NCBI GenBank assembly: GCA_017651065.1
Contig: JAGCDP010000013.1
Location: 35,034 to 99,033, forward strand
Length of the DNA stretch: 64,000 nucleotides
Direction of reading: 5' to 3'
Source: Treponema sp.
Lineage (GTDB): Bacteria > Spirochaetota > Spirochaetia > Treponematales > Treponemataceae
Both the position numbers and the translations under genes were made by a program. Every line of letters begins with the position of its first letter. The first letter of the stretch is position 1. The notes under the pieces are model-generated. The model was given only the letters and a program-made list of their open reading frames with translations. It had not been told where the DNA came from and ran no database searches. Below, piece by piece: positions 17,521 to 24,880 of this stretch.

Positions 17521-17548
17521 TTGAATAAATTAAAAGAAGAAATATAAT
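17521..17548 (+). promoter_or_regulatory. Putative promoter of the amino-acid ABC operon
   Basis: TTGAAT (17521-17526), 16 bases, TATAAT (17543-17548). The leader of roughly 65 bases contains a palindromic element just before the Shine-Dalgarno site. Confidence 0.6.
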
Positions 17549-17558
17549 AGATGATAAC

Positions 17559-17598
17559 TGTCATCCTGACCCTGAAACAAGTTCAGGGTTCGGGATCT
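17559..17598. repeat. Family D palindromic element in a 5' leader
   Basis: TGTCATCCTGACCCTGAA with TTCAGGGTTCGGGATCT forms an imperfect hairpin around ACAAG. It lies between the promoter and the Shine-Dalgarno sequence (AAGGAG) of the binding-protein gene, so it would be transcribed into the 5' leader. Only one copy is present in this window. Confidence 0.7.
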
Positions 17599-17620
17599 AT
17601 GAAAAAAAAGGAGTTTATAT

Positions 17621-18427
17621 ATGAAAAAAAACATATTGCTTGTTGCAGCTGTTGCTTGTGCTTTAGCTTTGTGTGGTTGCAGCAAAAAAAGTTCAAAATC
17701 TGGCAATGCTGTAGATGCATTAAAGGCCCGCGGAGTTTTTGTTCTAGGTCTTGATGATTCTTTCCCACCTCTTGGTTTTAGAGATGACAATAATGAAATT
17801 GTAGGTTATGACATTGATCTTGCAAAAGAAGTTGCAAAGCGTCTTGGCGTAGAGTTTAAGGCTCAGCCAATCGACTGGGATGCAAAGGAAATGGAGCTTG
17901 AAACAGGTAAGATTGACTGTATCTGGAACGGCTTTACAATCACAGAAGACAGAAAAAATGCTTTGTCTATGACTTTTGCTTACCTTGATAATGAACAGGT
18001 ACTTGTTGTTCGCCAGAAGGACGGAATCAAGTCTCTTGCAGATATGAAGGGTAAGACTGTAGGTTTCCAGAGCGGTTCAAGTGCTCAGGAAGCAATTGAT
18101 GATAATCCTGATTTCAAGAAATCTTTGGGAGACACAGTTTCTTTCAAGGAAAATATCACTGCTTTGAACGATCTTAAGGTTGGCGGAGTTGACGGTGTTG
18201 TAATGGACAGCGTTGTTGCAAATTATTCTATTGCACAGACTGGAGAACCATTTGTTATTGTAAAGCAGGCACTTGCTAACGAAGAGTATGGAATTGGCTT
18301 TAGAAAGAAGGAACCGGAACTTCGTGACGAAGTAGAAAGAATCCTTAAAGAAATGGCTGGTGACGGAACTGTTGCTAGAATTTCTGCTAAATGGTTTGGT
18401 TCAGACATTTCTGTAATTGCTAAATAA
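17621..18427 (+). CDS. Amino-acid ABC transporter substrate-binding lipoprotein
   Basis: A 268-residue family 3 solute-binding protein. The signal peptide ends LALCGC, so it should be lipidated at Cys20 (or Cys18) and held at the outer face of the inner membrane. FVLGLDDSFPPLGFRDDNNEIVGYDIDLAKEVAKRLG is the classic polar amino-acid binding start, and GKTVGFQSGSSAQEAI and the hinge-region MDSVVANYSI follow. Binding proteins of this type serve His, Gln, Arg/Lys or cystine permeases. The exact amino acid is not clear. AAGGAG precedes the ATG. The permease gene follows one base after the stop. Confidence 0.92.
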   Translation: MKKNILLVAAVACALALCGCSKKSSKSGNAVDALKARGVFVLGLDDSFPPLGFRDDNNEIVGYDIDLAKEVAKRLGVEFKAQPIDWDAKEMELETGKIDCIWNGFTITEDRKNALSMTFAYLDNEQVLVVRQKDGIKSLADMKGKTVGFQSGSSAQEAIDDNPDFKKSLGDTVSFKENITALNDLKVGGVDGVVMDSVVANYSIAQTGEPFVIVKQALANEEYGIGFRKKEPELRDEVERILKEMAGDGTVARISAKWFGSDISVIAK

Positions 18428-18428
18428 A

Positions 18429-19109
18429 ATGATTTCGGAACGATACGTTAAAATGATTCTAGTGATGCTCAAGGGTTCTTGTGTGTCACTCGAAGTTTTC
18501 TTTTTGACTCTGCTTTTTGCAATTCCTCTTGCAATGCCAATTACAATGGGAAGAATGTCAAAAAACAAAGTTTTATCTTTTATTACAAATGTATTTCTTC
18601 TTGTAATCAGAGGTACACCTCTTATGCTTCAGCTGCTGGTTGTATATTTTGGACCAGGACTTTTTATCCGATGGCTCAATGATTTGGGTTATGATGTAAG
18701 TTTCCGCTGGAATAGATTTGCGGCTGCCATTATTGCCCTTAGTATAAACTATGCAGCTTACTTTGCAGAAATCTATCGCGGCGGAATTGAATCAATTCCA
18801 AAGGGCCAGTATGAAGCATGTAAGGTTCTTGGCTACACTCGTGGTCAGACATTTTTTACTATTATATTGCCGCAGGTAATTAAACGAATCGTTCCTGCAA
18901 TGGGTAACGAAGTTATCACTCTTGTAAAGGATACAGCACTTGTTTCTGTAATCGGTGTTTCTGAGCTTTTGATGATTGCCAAGGAAAGACAAGGTGCGTT
19001 GTTCTCGTTCTGGCCTTTGTTCATTGCAGGAGTTTTCTACTTCTTTATGAACTGGGTTGTGTCTGTTGTGTTCAGACAGTTAGAAAAAAAGTTGAGTTAT
19101 TATAATTAA
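18429..19109 (+). CDS. Amino-acid ABC transporter permease (HisM/GlnP type)
   Basis: A 226-residue permease with about five membrane segments. It contains the EAA loop around [22 protein letters not shown], which docks to the ATPase, and the family hallmark [17 protein letters not shown]. The frame is open a little further upstream, but the ATG one base after the binding-protein stop is the natural start and implies coupled translation. It forms the membrane channel, as a homodimer, of the importer together with the preceding lipoprotein and the ATPase 97 bases downstream. The C-terminal Leu-Glu-Lys-Lys-rich end is cytoplasmic. Confidence 0.92.
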   Translation: MISERYVKMILVMLKGSCVSLEVFFLTLLFAIPLAMPITMGRMSKNKVLSFITNVFLLVIRGTPLMLQLLVVYFGPGLFIRWLNDLGYDVSFRWNRFAAAIIALSINYAAYFAEIYRGGIESIPKGQYEACKVLGYTRGQTFFTIILPQVIKRIVPAMGNEVITLVKDTALVSVIGVSELLMIAKERQGALFSFWPLFIAGVFYFFMNWVVSVVFRQLEKKLSYYN

Positions 19110-19111
19110 AA

Positions 19112-19191
19112 GTGGATTACTTCGTCGCTGCGCTCCTCGCAATGACATAAAGTTTTCCGTCATTGCGAGTCCGAAGGACGAAGCAATCCAC
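19112..19191. repeat. Family A palindromic pair inside the ABC operon
   Basis: GTGGATTACTTCGTCGCTGC...CTCGCAATGACA is followed by CGTCATTGCGAGTCCGAAGG...GCAATCCAC, two inverted units that can fold into one long hairpin. The pair fills nearly the whole gap between the permease and ATPase genes, and the ATPase Shine-Dalgarno (AGAGGA) starts just after it. No U-tract follows, so a stabilising or attenuating role is possible. Confidence 0.85.
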
Positions 19192-19206
19192 TTGCATAAG
19201 AGGAAT

Positions 19207-19959
19207 ATGGAAGAAATAATAAAAGTCCAGAACTTAAAAAAATCATTTGGTACTCTTGATGTTATAAAAGACATTTCTTTTACTGTAGAAAAGGGCCAGG
19301 TGCTCAGTATAATCGGTCCTAGCGGTTCTGGAAAATCTACAATTCTGCGATGTATCTCACAGCTTGAAGATGTTACTGACGGTACGATTACTATTTGTGG
19401 ACAGACTCTGGTAGAGAAGGGGCAGTATTGCAATAAGGAGCAGCGCCATAATATTATTTTACAGAGCGGACTTGTTTTCCAAAACTTCAATCTTTTTCTG
19501 CATTATTCGGTTTTGCAGAATGTAATGCAGCCACAGATTAAAGTACTCAAAAAGTCAAAGGACGAAGCAGCCCAGACAGCCATGACCTTGCTTGAACGAA
19601 TGGGATTGGCAGAAAAAGCAGACTCATACCCATGCCAGCTTAGTGGTGGTCAGCAGCAGCGTGTTTCTATTGCACGTGCCCTTGCACTTAAACCTCAGGT
19701 TCTGCTTTTTGATGAGCCTACAAGTGCGCTTGACCCGGAGCTTACCGGCGAAATTCTTGCAGTTATAAAAGAGCTTGCCGCCGAAAAAATGACAATGGTT
19801 GTAGTAACCCACGAAATGGCCTTTGCCCGCGATATTTCTACCCATATAATCTTTATGGATGGTGGAGTTATTGTAGAAGAAGGAAATGCCGGTGAAGTTA
19901 TAGAAAATCCAAAGCAGGAAAGGACTAAGCTTTTTCTTTCCAGGTTTTCTTCTCAATAA
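19207..19959 (+). CDS. Amino-acid ABC transporter ATP-binding protein
   Basis: A 250-residue ATPase of the polar amino-acid importer family. Walker A is GPSGSGKST (38-45 region), the Q-loop is in [10 protein letters not shown], the signature is LSGGQQQR, Walker B is [13 protein letters not shown] and the H-loop His is in VVTHEMAFA. It would energise the preceding binding protein and permease. The frame is open from a TTG inside the palindromic element, but I chose the ATG after AGAGGA since homology starts there ([12 protein letters not shown]). The distance from the permease (97 bases) is due to the inserted repeat pair. Confidence 0.92.
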   Translation: MEEIIKVQNLKKSFGTLDVIKDISFTVEKGQVLSIIGPSGSGKSTILRCISQLEDVTDGTITICGQTLVEKGQYCNKEQRHNIILQSGLVFQNFNLFLHYSVLQNVMQPQIKVLKKSKDEAAQTAMTLLERMGLAEKADSYPCQLSGGQQQRVSIARALALKPQVLLFDEPTSALDPELTGEILAVIKELAAEKMTMVVVTHEMAFARDISTHIIFMDGGVIVEEGNAGEVIENPKQERTKLFLSRFSSQ

Positions 19960-20021
19960 TTATTCAATAAGTTTACAGTTTTGTAATAGTCAAATAGTCT
20001 CTTTTATGTCAAAATAATCTC

Positions 20022-21140
20022 ATGGAAAACACATTTTTGAAATACGGCTACAGCGCAGCCGAAATAGACAAGCGTGTAGCAGACACTTTTACAGAAATTT
20101 TTGAAAAACCATGGTCCCGCTTTTATTTTGACGGAATCGGCGACACAGGTTATTTTATGGATACCGGAAACTGCGACGCCCGCACCGAAGGAATGTCTTA
20201 CGGCATGATGATGTGTGTCATGAATGACCGCAAAGATATTTTTGACCGCATGTGGAAGTTCGCAGTAGATTTTATGTACATGACCGAAGGGCCGATGGCC
20301 GGATACTTTGCCTGGTCTGTAGGCCCAGATGGCAAGAAGAATGCCTGGGGGCCTGCACCAGACGGGGAAGAATTTTTTGCAATGGCACTCTTTCTGGCCG
20401 GCCGCAAGTGGGGTGATGCAGAAGGGGAAAGCATCTACAACTACACCATGTGGGCCCGCCGCATTTTGCATACATGCGTTCACCACAAATTCCCTATGTG
20501 GAATGCAGAAAATGCTTACGTGCTCTTTGTACCAGCTTGTCCTTTTACAGATCCTTCATATCATCTTATGCATTTTTATCATTATTTTGCCATGTGGGCA
20601 GATGAAGAAGACAGGGATTTCTGGAAACGTGCAGAGAATGCCAGCCGCGAGTATCTGGCAAAGACATGTCATCCTGTTACAGGTATGAACCCGGAATATG
20701 GTAATTTTGACGGAACTCCAAATCCTTTTGGTCCGCCACCTGAGCATGGAGATTTTTATAGTGATGCCTACAGAACTGGGGCAAACATTGGGTTGGATTC
20801 TCTGTGGCATGGACATAATCCTGAGTTTGAAACGATTGCAGATAATCTTGTGAACTTTTTTGCAGATATTGATCCTGCTGATTATAAAAAATATCACATA
20901 GATGGAACGCCTGTGTTATTACCAGATGGAACTGAAGAAAAAGCGCTGCATCCGGTTGGCTTGCTCGCAACATTGGCACAGACAACTATGGCTTGTTCTT
21001 CTGCCGCATCGGCCGCTGCTGAAAAAATAGTTCGCCGCTTCTGGGACACACCGCTTCGCATGGGTGAAAGAAGATACTATGATAACTGTCTTTACTTATT
21101 TGCTATGCTGGCGCTGAGCGGGAAGTATGGGGTGGAGTAG
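20022..21140 (+). CDS. Reducing-end xylose-releasing exo-oligoxylanase, glycoside hydrolase family 8
   Basis: A 372-residue (alpha/alpha)6-barrel enzyme without a signal peptide, so intracellular. The GH8 signature DARTEGMSYGMM contains the general acid Glu56. WSVGPDGKKNAWGPAPDGEEFFAMAL and FYSDAYRTGANIGLDSLW match the Rex subgroup, which removes xylose from the reducing end of imported xylo-oligosaccharides. Family length is about 375-390. There is no Shine-Dalgarno sequence before the ATG. A weak promoter-like pair (TTGTAA at 19981, TTATGT at 20004) lies upstream. The neighbours are an amino-acid transporter and a toxin-antitoxin locus, so no xylan cluster is visible. It supports a plant-fibre lifestyle. 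Confidence 0.9.
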   Translation: MENTFLKYGYSAAEIDKRVADTFTEIFEKPWSRFYFDGIGDTGYFMDTGNCDARTEGMSYGMMMCVMNDRKDIFDRMWKFAVDFMYMTEGPMAGYFAWSVGPDGKKNAWGPAPDGEEFFAMALFLAGRKWGDAEGESIYNYTMWARRILHTCVHHKFPMWNAENAYVLFVPACPFTDPSYHLMHFYHYFAMWADEEDRDFWKRAENASREYLAKTCHPVTGMNPEYGNFDGTPNPFGPPPEHGDFYSDAYRTGANIGLDSLWHGHNPEFETIADNLVNFFADIDPADYKKYHIDGTPVLLPDGTEEKALHPVGLLATLAQTTMACSSAASAAAEKIVRRFWDTPLRMGERRYYDNCLYLFAMLALSGKYGVE

Positions 21141-21175
21141 TTCAAAACGATTTAAAAGTATTTCGATTTGATTTC

Positions 21176-21204
21176 TTGACATTTTGAAGTTTTGGCCTTA
21201 TATT
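21176..21204 (+). promoter_or_regulatory. Promoter of the type III toxin-antitoxin locus
   Basis: A near-consensus promoter: TTGACA (21176-21181), 17 bases, TATATT (21199-21204). Transcription would begin at about 21211, exactly at the first antitoxin repeat. Confidence 0.8.
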
Positions 21205-21211
21205 TTTACTT

Positions 21212-21284
21212 AGCGGTTAGGAAGTCCAATAAAAAACTTCCGTTTAAAAGCGGTTAGATTGTCCGTTTAAAACAATCGTTTATA
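21212..21284 (+). repeat. Two direct repeats of 37 and 36 nt (antitoxin units)
   Basis: Unit 1 is 21212-21248 and unit 2 is 21249-21284. Flanks are conserved (AGCGGTTAG at the start, CGTTTA near the end). The stem bases covary: 21220-21225 with 21236-21241 in unit 1, 21257-21262 with 21272-21277 in unit 2. Confidence 0.9.
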
Positions 21285-21287
21285 AGC

Positions 21288-21321
21288 AAGGATGGACATA
21301 TGTTCCATCCTTATTTTTTTT
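21288..21321 (+). terminator. Rho-independent terminator between antitoxin and toxin
   Basis: A 9-bp perfect stem (AAGGATGGA at 21288-21296 with TCCATCCTT at 21304-21312), a 7-base loop, then A and eight T residues (21314-21321). The toxin Shine-Dalgarno sequence starts at the next base. Confidence 0.9.
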
Positions 21322-21332
21322 GGAGGAGTTAT

Positions 21333-21854
21333 TTGAATTGGTACATCGTAAATAAAGAGTATATACGTTTCCTATTACAATTTGATAAAACTGTTGGTTT
21401 TGTCAATTATGATGACAAACTGAAAATTCATGTTGGAACAATTCTAACTATTGGTAAATTCAAATATTATGTACCAATTTCTTCTGCCAAATCGAAACAT
21501 GAACGAATGTCAAATAGTTTAGACTTTCATAAACTGCAGGACAAAACTACTAACTACTTATATGCGGTATTAAACATTAATAATATGATACCTGTTCCTG
21601 ATTCATGTATAACCCAACTTAAATATGATAAAATTTCAAATTATCGTTATTTTAAGGATGATAAGGAAAGAACGAATTACATTTATTTATTGCAAAAAGA
21701 AAAAGCGTTAATAGATGAAGTTTCAGAGTTATTACAAAGCAAAGCTCAAAAGCTATACGAAAAATGTTTACAGATGCCTGATTCATCTTTAGCAAAACGA
21801 TGTTGCAATTTTAAACTTCTCGAAGAAAAGTCGCTTGAGTTTGTTCAACAATAA
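21333..21854 (+). CDS. Type III toxin, ToxN/AbiQ-like endoribonuclease
   Basis: A 173-residue protein when started at TTG 21333, where GGAGGAG (21322-21328) gives ideal spacing. The ATG at 21300 lies in the terminator loop and cannot be the start. Features typical of ToxN/AbiQ follow in order: an N-terminal strand Y-I-V-N-K-E-Y-I-R-F-L with FD shortly after, then YYVPISSAKSKHERM (residues 45-59, with Ser50/51, Lys53, Lys55, His56 at the catalytic site of the family), then DFHKL, AVLNINNMIPVP and a helical C-terminal half. Such toxins cleave mRNA at A-rich sites and cause growth arrest or phage abortive infection when the RNA antitoxin is lost. Length matches the family (about 165-185). Family assignment is by motif recognition. 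Confidence 0.87.
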   Translation: MNWYIVNKEYIRFLLQFDKTVGFVNYDDKLKIHVGTILTIGKFKYYVPISSAKSKHERMSNSLDFHKLQDKTTNYLYAVLNINNMIPVPDSCITQLKYDKISNYRYFKDDKERTNYIYLLQKEKALIDEVSELLQSKAQKLYEKCLQMPDSSLAKRCCNFKLLEEKSLEFVQQ

Positions 21855-21873
21855 AACAAGGGGTAAGTGAAAA

Positions 21874-21938
21874 TAAAAAAAAAGGCACCAATTTGATGCC
21901 TTTAAGTTGCCCCAGGCTGGATAAATCAGAACTCGGAC
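21874..21938 (-). ncRNA. Candidate small RNA, minus strand, unassigned
   Basis: Minus-strand TTGACT and TATATT boxes (16-base spacer) are followed within about 65 bases by a terminator: stem AAAGGCA with TGCCTTT (21903-21897 and 21887-21881) and then a T-rich tract running to 21875. No open frame fits between them. The RNA would carry GTCCGAG near its 5' end and GCCTGGGGCAAC before the terminator. The pattern suggests an independent small RNA between the toxin gene and uvrA, perhaps part of the accessory islet. I know no family match. Confidence 0.5.
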
Positions 21939-21944
21939 AATTCA

Positions 21945-21972
21945 AATATATCATATAGATAGAGTAAGTCAA
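21945..21972 (-). promoter_or_regulatory. Putative promoter of the minus-strand small RNA
   Basis: TTGACT (21972-21967), 16 bases, TATATT (21950-21945) read on the minus strand. No gene on that strand lies downstream, only the hairpin and T-tract. Confidence 0.5.
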
Positions 21973-21999
21973 GCAGAATCCAGAGTAAATCTTTCCCCT

Positions 22000-22027
22000 T
22001 TAGTTAAACTTTCAAATACGCTATAAT
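22000..22027 (+). promoter_or_regulatory. Putative uvrA promoter
   Basis: A perfect TATAAT (22022-22027) ends 9 bases before the uvrA ATG. The -35 is weak (TTAGTT at 22000-22005, 16-base spacer). No Shine-Dalgarno sequence lies between, and no LexA-type operator is recognised. Confidence 0.5.
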
Positions 22028-22036
22028 AGACTAATT

Positions 22037-24880
22037 ATGGCAGAAGAAAAGATTGTTATTCGAGGTGCGCGGGAGCATAACCTTAAAAATATAGATGTTA
22101 CTTTACCTAGGAATAAGCTTGTTGTAATTTCGGGGCTTAGCGGGTCGGGAAAATCTTCTCTTGCTTTTGATACGCTTTTTGCAGAAGGACAGCGTCGTTA
22201 TATGGAGAGTCTTTCCAGCTATGCTCGTCAGTTCCTGGGGCGAATGGATAAGCCTGATGTTGACCTGATTGAAGGGCTTTCACCTGCTATTTCTATTGAA
22301 CAGAAATCTACAAATAAAAATCCTCGTTCTACTGTTGGAACTATTACCGAGATTTATGATTTTTATCGTCTGCTTTTTGCGCGTACAGGGCATGCTCATT
22401 GTCCTCAGTGCGGACGGGAGATTCGGGAGCAGTCTGTTGATCAGATTATTGATACTATCATGGGCTGGCCGGAAGGGACTAAGATGCAGGTGCTTGCTCC
22501 TGTTATCCGCGGGAAGAAGGGTGAGCATACTAAAATAATTGAAGATGCTAAAAAGTCGGGCTTTGTGCGTGCCCGCATAGACGGTGTTATGGCAGAACTT
22601 GAAGATTCAATAAAACTTGATAAACAGAAAAAGCATACCATTGAAATTGTAGTAGACCGAATTAAAAAATCTGACGAAGTCCGTTCACGCTTAGCAGACT
22701 CAATTGAAATTGCGTTAAAGAATGCAAACGGAATTGTAATTGTTACACGCCAGGATCCTGATGACGACAAGACTACTGAGGTTTTCTTTAGTCAGAAGAA
22801 TGCGTGCCCGGACTGCGGTATTTCCATCCCCGACTTGCAGCCGCGACTTTTCTCCTTTAATAATCCTTTTGGAGCTTGTCCTGAATGTACCGGCCTTGGC
22901 GAAAAAATGGAATGGGACTACGACAAAATCTTGCCGGACAAGTCGCTCAGCTTTAATGAAGGCGGACTTCCGTTTTTTACACCGACCTCTGAATGGAACA
23001 GAAGCATATTCACCGCAGTTTCTGAAGCAGCGGGCTTTACCTTAGACACACCTTTTGACCAGCTCACCGACAAACAGTTTGACTTTATGTGGAACGGCTC
23101 CGACGACAAAAAACTTCACTGGATTTACCAGAAGCAGAGCGGGGAAGGTTATTCTGAATATAACCGCCCGTGGGTTGGTGTTGTAAAGGAAATGACCCGC
23201 CGTCACCGTGAAGCCTGGAGTGAGGCAATGCGCACGAACATCGAAGAAAAGTTCATGGCAATTCATGAATGTTCTGCCTGTCATGGAATGCGCCTGCGTC
23301 CTGAAGCTCTTGGTGTTACTGTAAGCGGAAAAAATATTTTTGAACTTTGTAAAATGTCTGTTGCAGAGTCTATAGACTTTTTTGATAACCTTGACCTTAC
23401 CGAAAGTGAAGCACAGATTGCAACTCAGATTCTTAAGGAAATCAGAGCACGCCTCCGATTCCTTCGTGATGTTGGTCTTGAGTATCTTACTATGGAACGC
23501 GCTGCCGAAACCTTAAGTGGTGGAGAAGCTCAACGTATCCGTCTTGCAACTCAGATTGGTTCTGCGCTTTGCGGAGTTATGTATATTCTTGATGAGCCAA
23601 GTATCGGTCTCCACCAGCGTGATAACCAGCGCCTCATAGACACCTTGCTCAACCTTCGCGATAACGGAAATACTGTAATTGTAGTAGAACACGACGAACA
23701 AACCCTGCGCACTGCAGATTACCTCATAGATCTTGGCCCTGGAGCCGGAATAAACGGCGGTAAAGTAGTAGCTGCCGGCACCCCGGATGAAGTTGCCAAA
23801 GTAAAAGAAAGTCTCACAGGACAATACCTTGCCGGAACCTTGCGCATGGACCTCCCAGCAAAACGCCGCCCTGGAAACGGAAAGTTCATTAAGATAAACG
23901 GCGCCCGCGAGCACAACCTCAAAGACGTAACCGTTCAAATCCCGCTTGGAACTTTCACTTGTATCACAGGCGTGAGCGGCAGCGGTAAATCAACTCTTAT
24001 GAGCGACATTCTTTACCCGGCTGTAAGCAACAAGATTATGCGCACAAATTATCCTGTAGGAGCCTGCGATAGCGTAGAAGGCATTGACGGCGTAGATAAA
24101 GTAATCAACATAGACCAGTCACCGATTGGCCGCAGCCCACGCAGTAACCCTGCAACCTATGTCGGAGTATTCGACGCAATCCGAGACCTTTTTGCAAGCC
24201 TGCCGGAAAGTAAGGCACGCGGCTACCAGAAGGGACGATTCAGCTTTAACGTAAAAGGTGGCCGCTGCGAAAACTGTCAGGGTGCCGGCGAAATTGTAAT
24301 TGAAATGAACTTCCTCCCGGACGTATACATTCAGTGTGAAGTCTGCGGCGGTAAACGCTTTAATCACGAAACACTTGAAGTTGAATACAAAGGAAAATCA
24401 ATAAACGACGTTCTCAACATGAGCATTGATGAAGCCTGCGACTTTTTCCAGAGTATTCCACATATATATAGAAAGATTGCAACGCTTCAATCTGTAGGCC
24501 TTGGCTATATTCAGCTTGGACAGAACGCATTAACACTCAGTGGCGGTGAAGCTCAGCGTGTAAAGCTTGCAAACGAACTTGCACGCCCTGCAACAAGCAA
24601 GACTCTCTACATCTTAGACGAACCAACAACAGGTCTTCATTTTGCAGACGTAAAGCAGCTTATGGCAGTAATTCAGCGGCTTGTAGATAACGGCAACACT
24701 GTTGTAATGATTGAACACAACCTTGACGTAATAAAGCAGTGTGATTATATAATAGACTTAGGACCGGAAGGCGGTAACAAGGGCGGAACCTTAGTAACCT
24801 GCGGAACCCCTGAAGAAGTTGCTAAGTGCAAGAAAAGTCACACCGCCGCATTTTTGCAGGATTTGGGAGGGAAGAGATAA
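22037..24880 (+). CDS. uvrA: Excinuclease ABC subunit A
   Basis: A 947-residue ATPase of normal length that finds DNA lesions with UvrB in nucleotide excision repair. Two ABC ATPase halves are complete: GLSGSGKSS (33-41) and GVSGSGKST (from 645) as Walker A, two LSGGEAQR signatures, and [14 protein letters not shown] and [14 protein letters not shown] as Walker B. Zinc modules are present (CPQCGRE near 120; CPDC and CPEC near 255-280; CENCQGAG and CEVCGGKR near 740-765). The opening [14 protein letters not shown] is the standard UvrA N-terminus, so the ATG is right although no Shine-Dalgarno precedes it. The lptD frame starts directly after its stop. Confidence 0.97.
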   Translation: MAEEKIVIRGAREHNLKNIDVTLPRNKLVVISGLSGSGKSSLAFDTLFAEGQRRYMESLSSYARQFLGRMDKPDVDLIEGLSPAISIEQKSTNKNPRSTVGTITEIYDFYRLLFARTGHAHCPQCGREIREQSVDQIIDTIMGWPEGTKMQVLAPVIRGKKGEHTKIIEDAKKSGFVRARIDGVMAELEDSIKLDKQKKHTIEIVVDRIKKSDEVRSRLADSIEIALKNANGIVIVTRQDPDDDKTTEVFFSQKNACPDCGISIPDLQPRLFSFNNPFGACPECTGLGEKMEWDYDKILPDKSLSFNEGGLPFFTPTSEWNRSIFTAVSEAAGFTLDTPFDQLTDKQFDFMWNGSDDKKLHWIYQKQSGEGYSEYNRPWVGVVKEMTRRHREAWSEAMRTNIEEKFMAIHECSACHGMRLRPEALGVTVSGKNIFELCKMSVAESIDFFDNLDLTESEAQIATQILKEIRARLRFLRDVGLEYLTMERAAETLSGGEAQRIRLATQIGSALCGVMYILDEPSIGLHQRDNQRLIDTLLNLRDNGNTVIVVEHDEQTLRTADYLIDLGPGAGINGGKVVAAGTPDEVAKVKESLTGQYLAGTLRMDLPAKRRPGNGKFIKINGAREHNLKDVTVQIPLGTFTCITGVSGSGKSTLMSDILYPAVSNKIMRTNYPVGACDSVEGIDGVDKVINIDQSPIGRSPRSNPATYVGVFDAIRDLFASLPESKARGYQKGRFSFNVKGGRCENCQGAGEIVIEMNFLPDVYIQCEVCGGKRFNHETLEVEYKGKSINDVLNMSIDEACDFFQSIPHIYRKIATLQSVGLGYIQLGQNALTLSGGEAQRVKLANELARPATSKTLYILDEPTTGLHFADVKQLMAVIQRLVDNGNTVVMIEHNLDVIKQCDYIIDLGPEGGNKGGTLVTCGTPEEVAKCKKSHTAAFLQDLGGKR

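Larger units (their letters stand above)
21211..21321 (+). ncRNA. Type III antitoxin RNA (ToxI-like), two repeats plus terminator
   Basis: The transcript would hold two tandem units, each opening AGCGGTTAG and closing GTTTAAA or GTTTATA. Each contains a short stem whose bases differ but still pair: GGAAGT with ACTTCC in the first, GATTGT with ACAATC in the second. A third AGC-initial unit is converted into a Rho-independent terminator. This promoter, short repeats, terminator, toxin gene order is that of type III toxin-antitoxin systems. There, each repeat folds into a pseudoknot that binds and inhibits one toxin molecule, and the toxin itself cuts the precursor into units. The unit length (36-37 nt) equals that of ToxI. 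Terminator read-through would set the toxin level. Confidence 0.85.

Noticed and set aside
21300..21332. ATG 21300 as start of the toxin gene
   Set aside because: It lies in the terminator loop. The encoded residues have no toxin similarity and the strong GGAGGAG serves the TTG at 21333.
21874..21940. Resemblance of the minus-strand RNA's end to a tracrRNA tail (AACUU, GGCA...UGCC hairpin, U-run)
   Set aside because: No CRISPR repeats or cas genes are in the window and such hairpins are common terminators, so only a generic small RNA is proposed.
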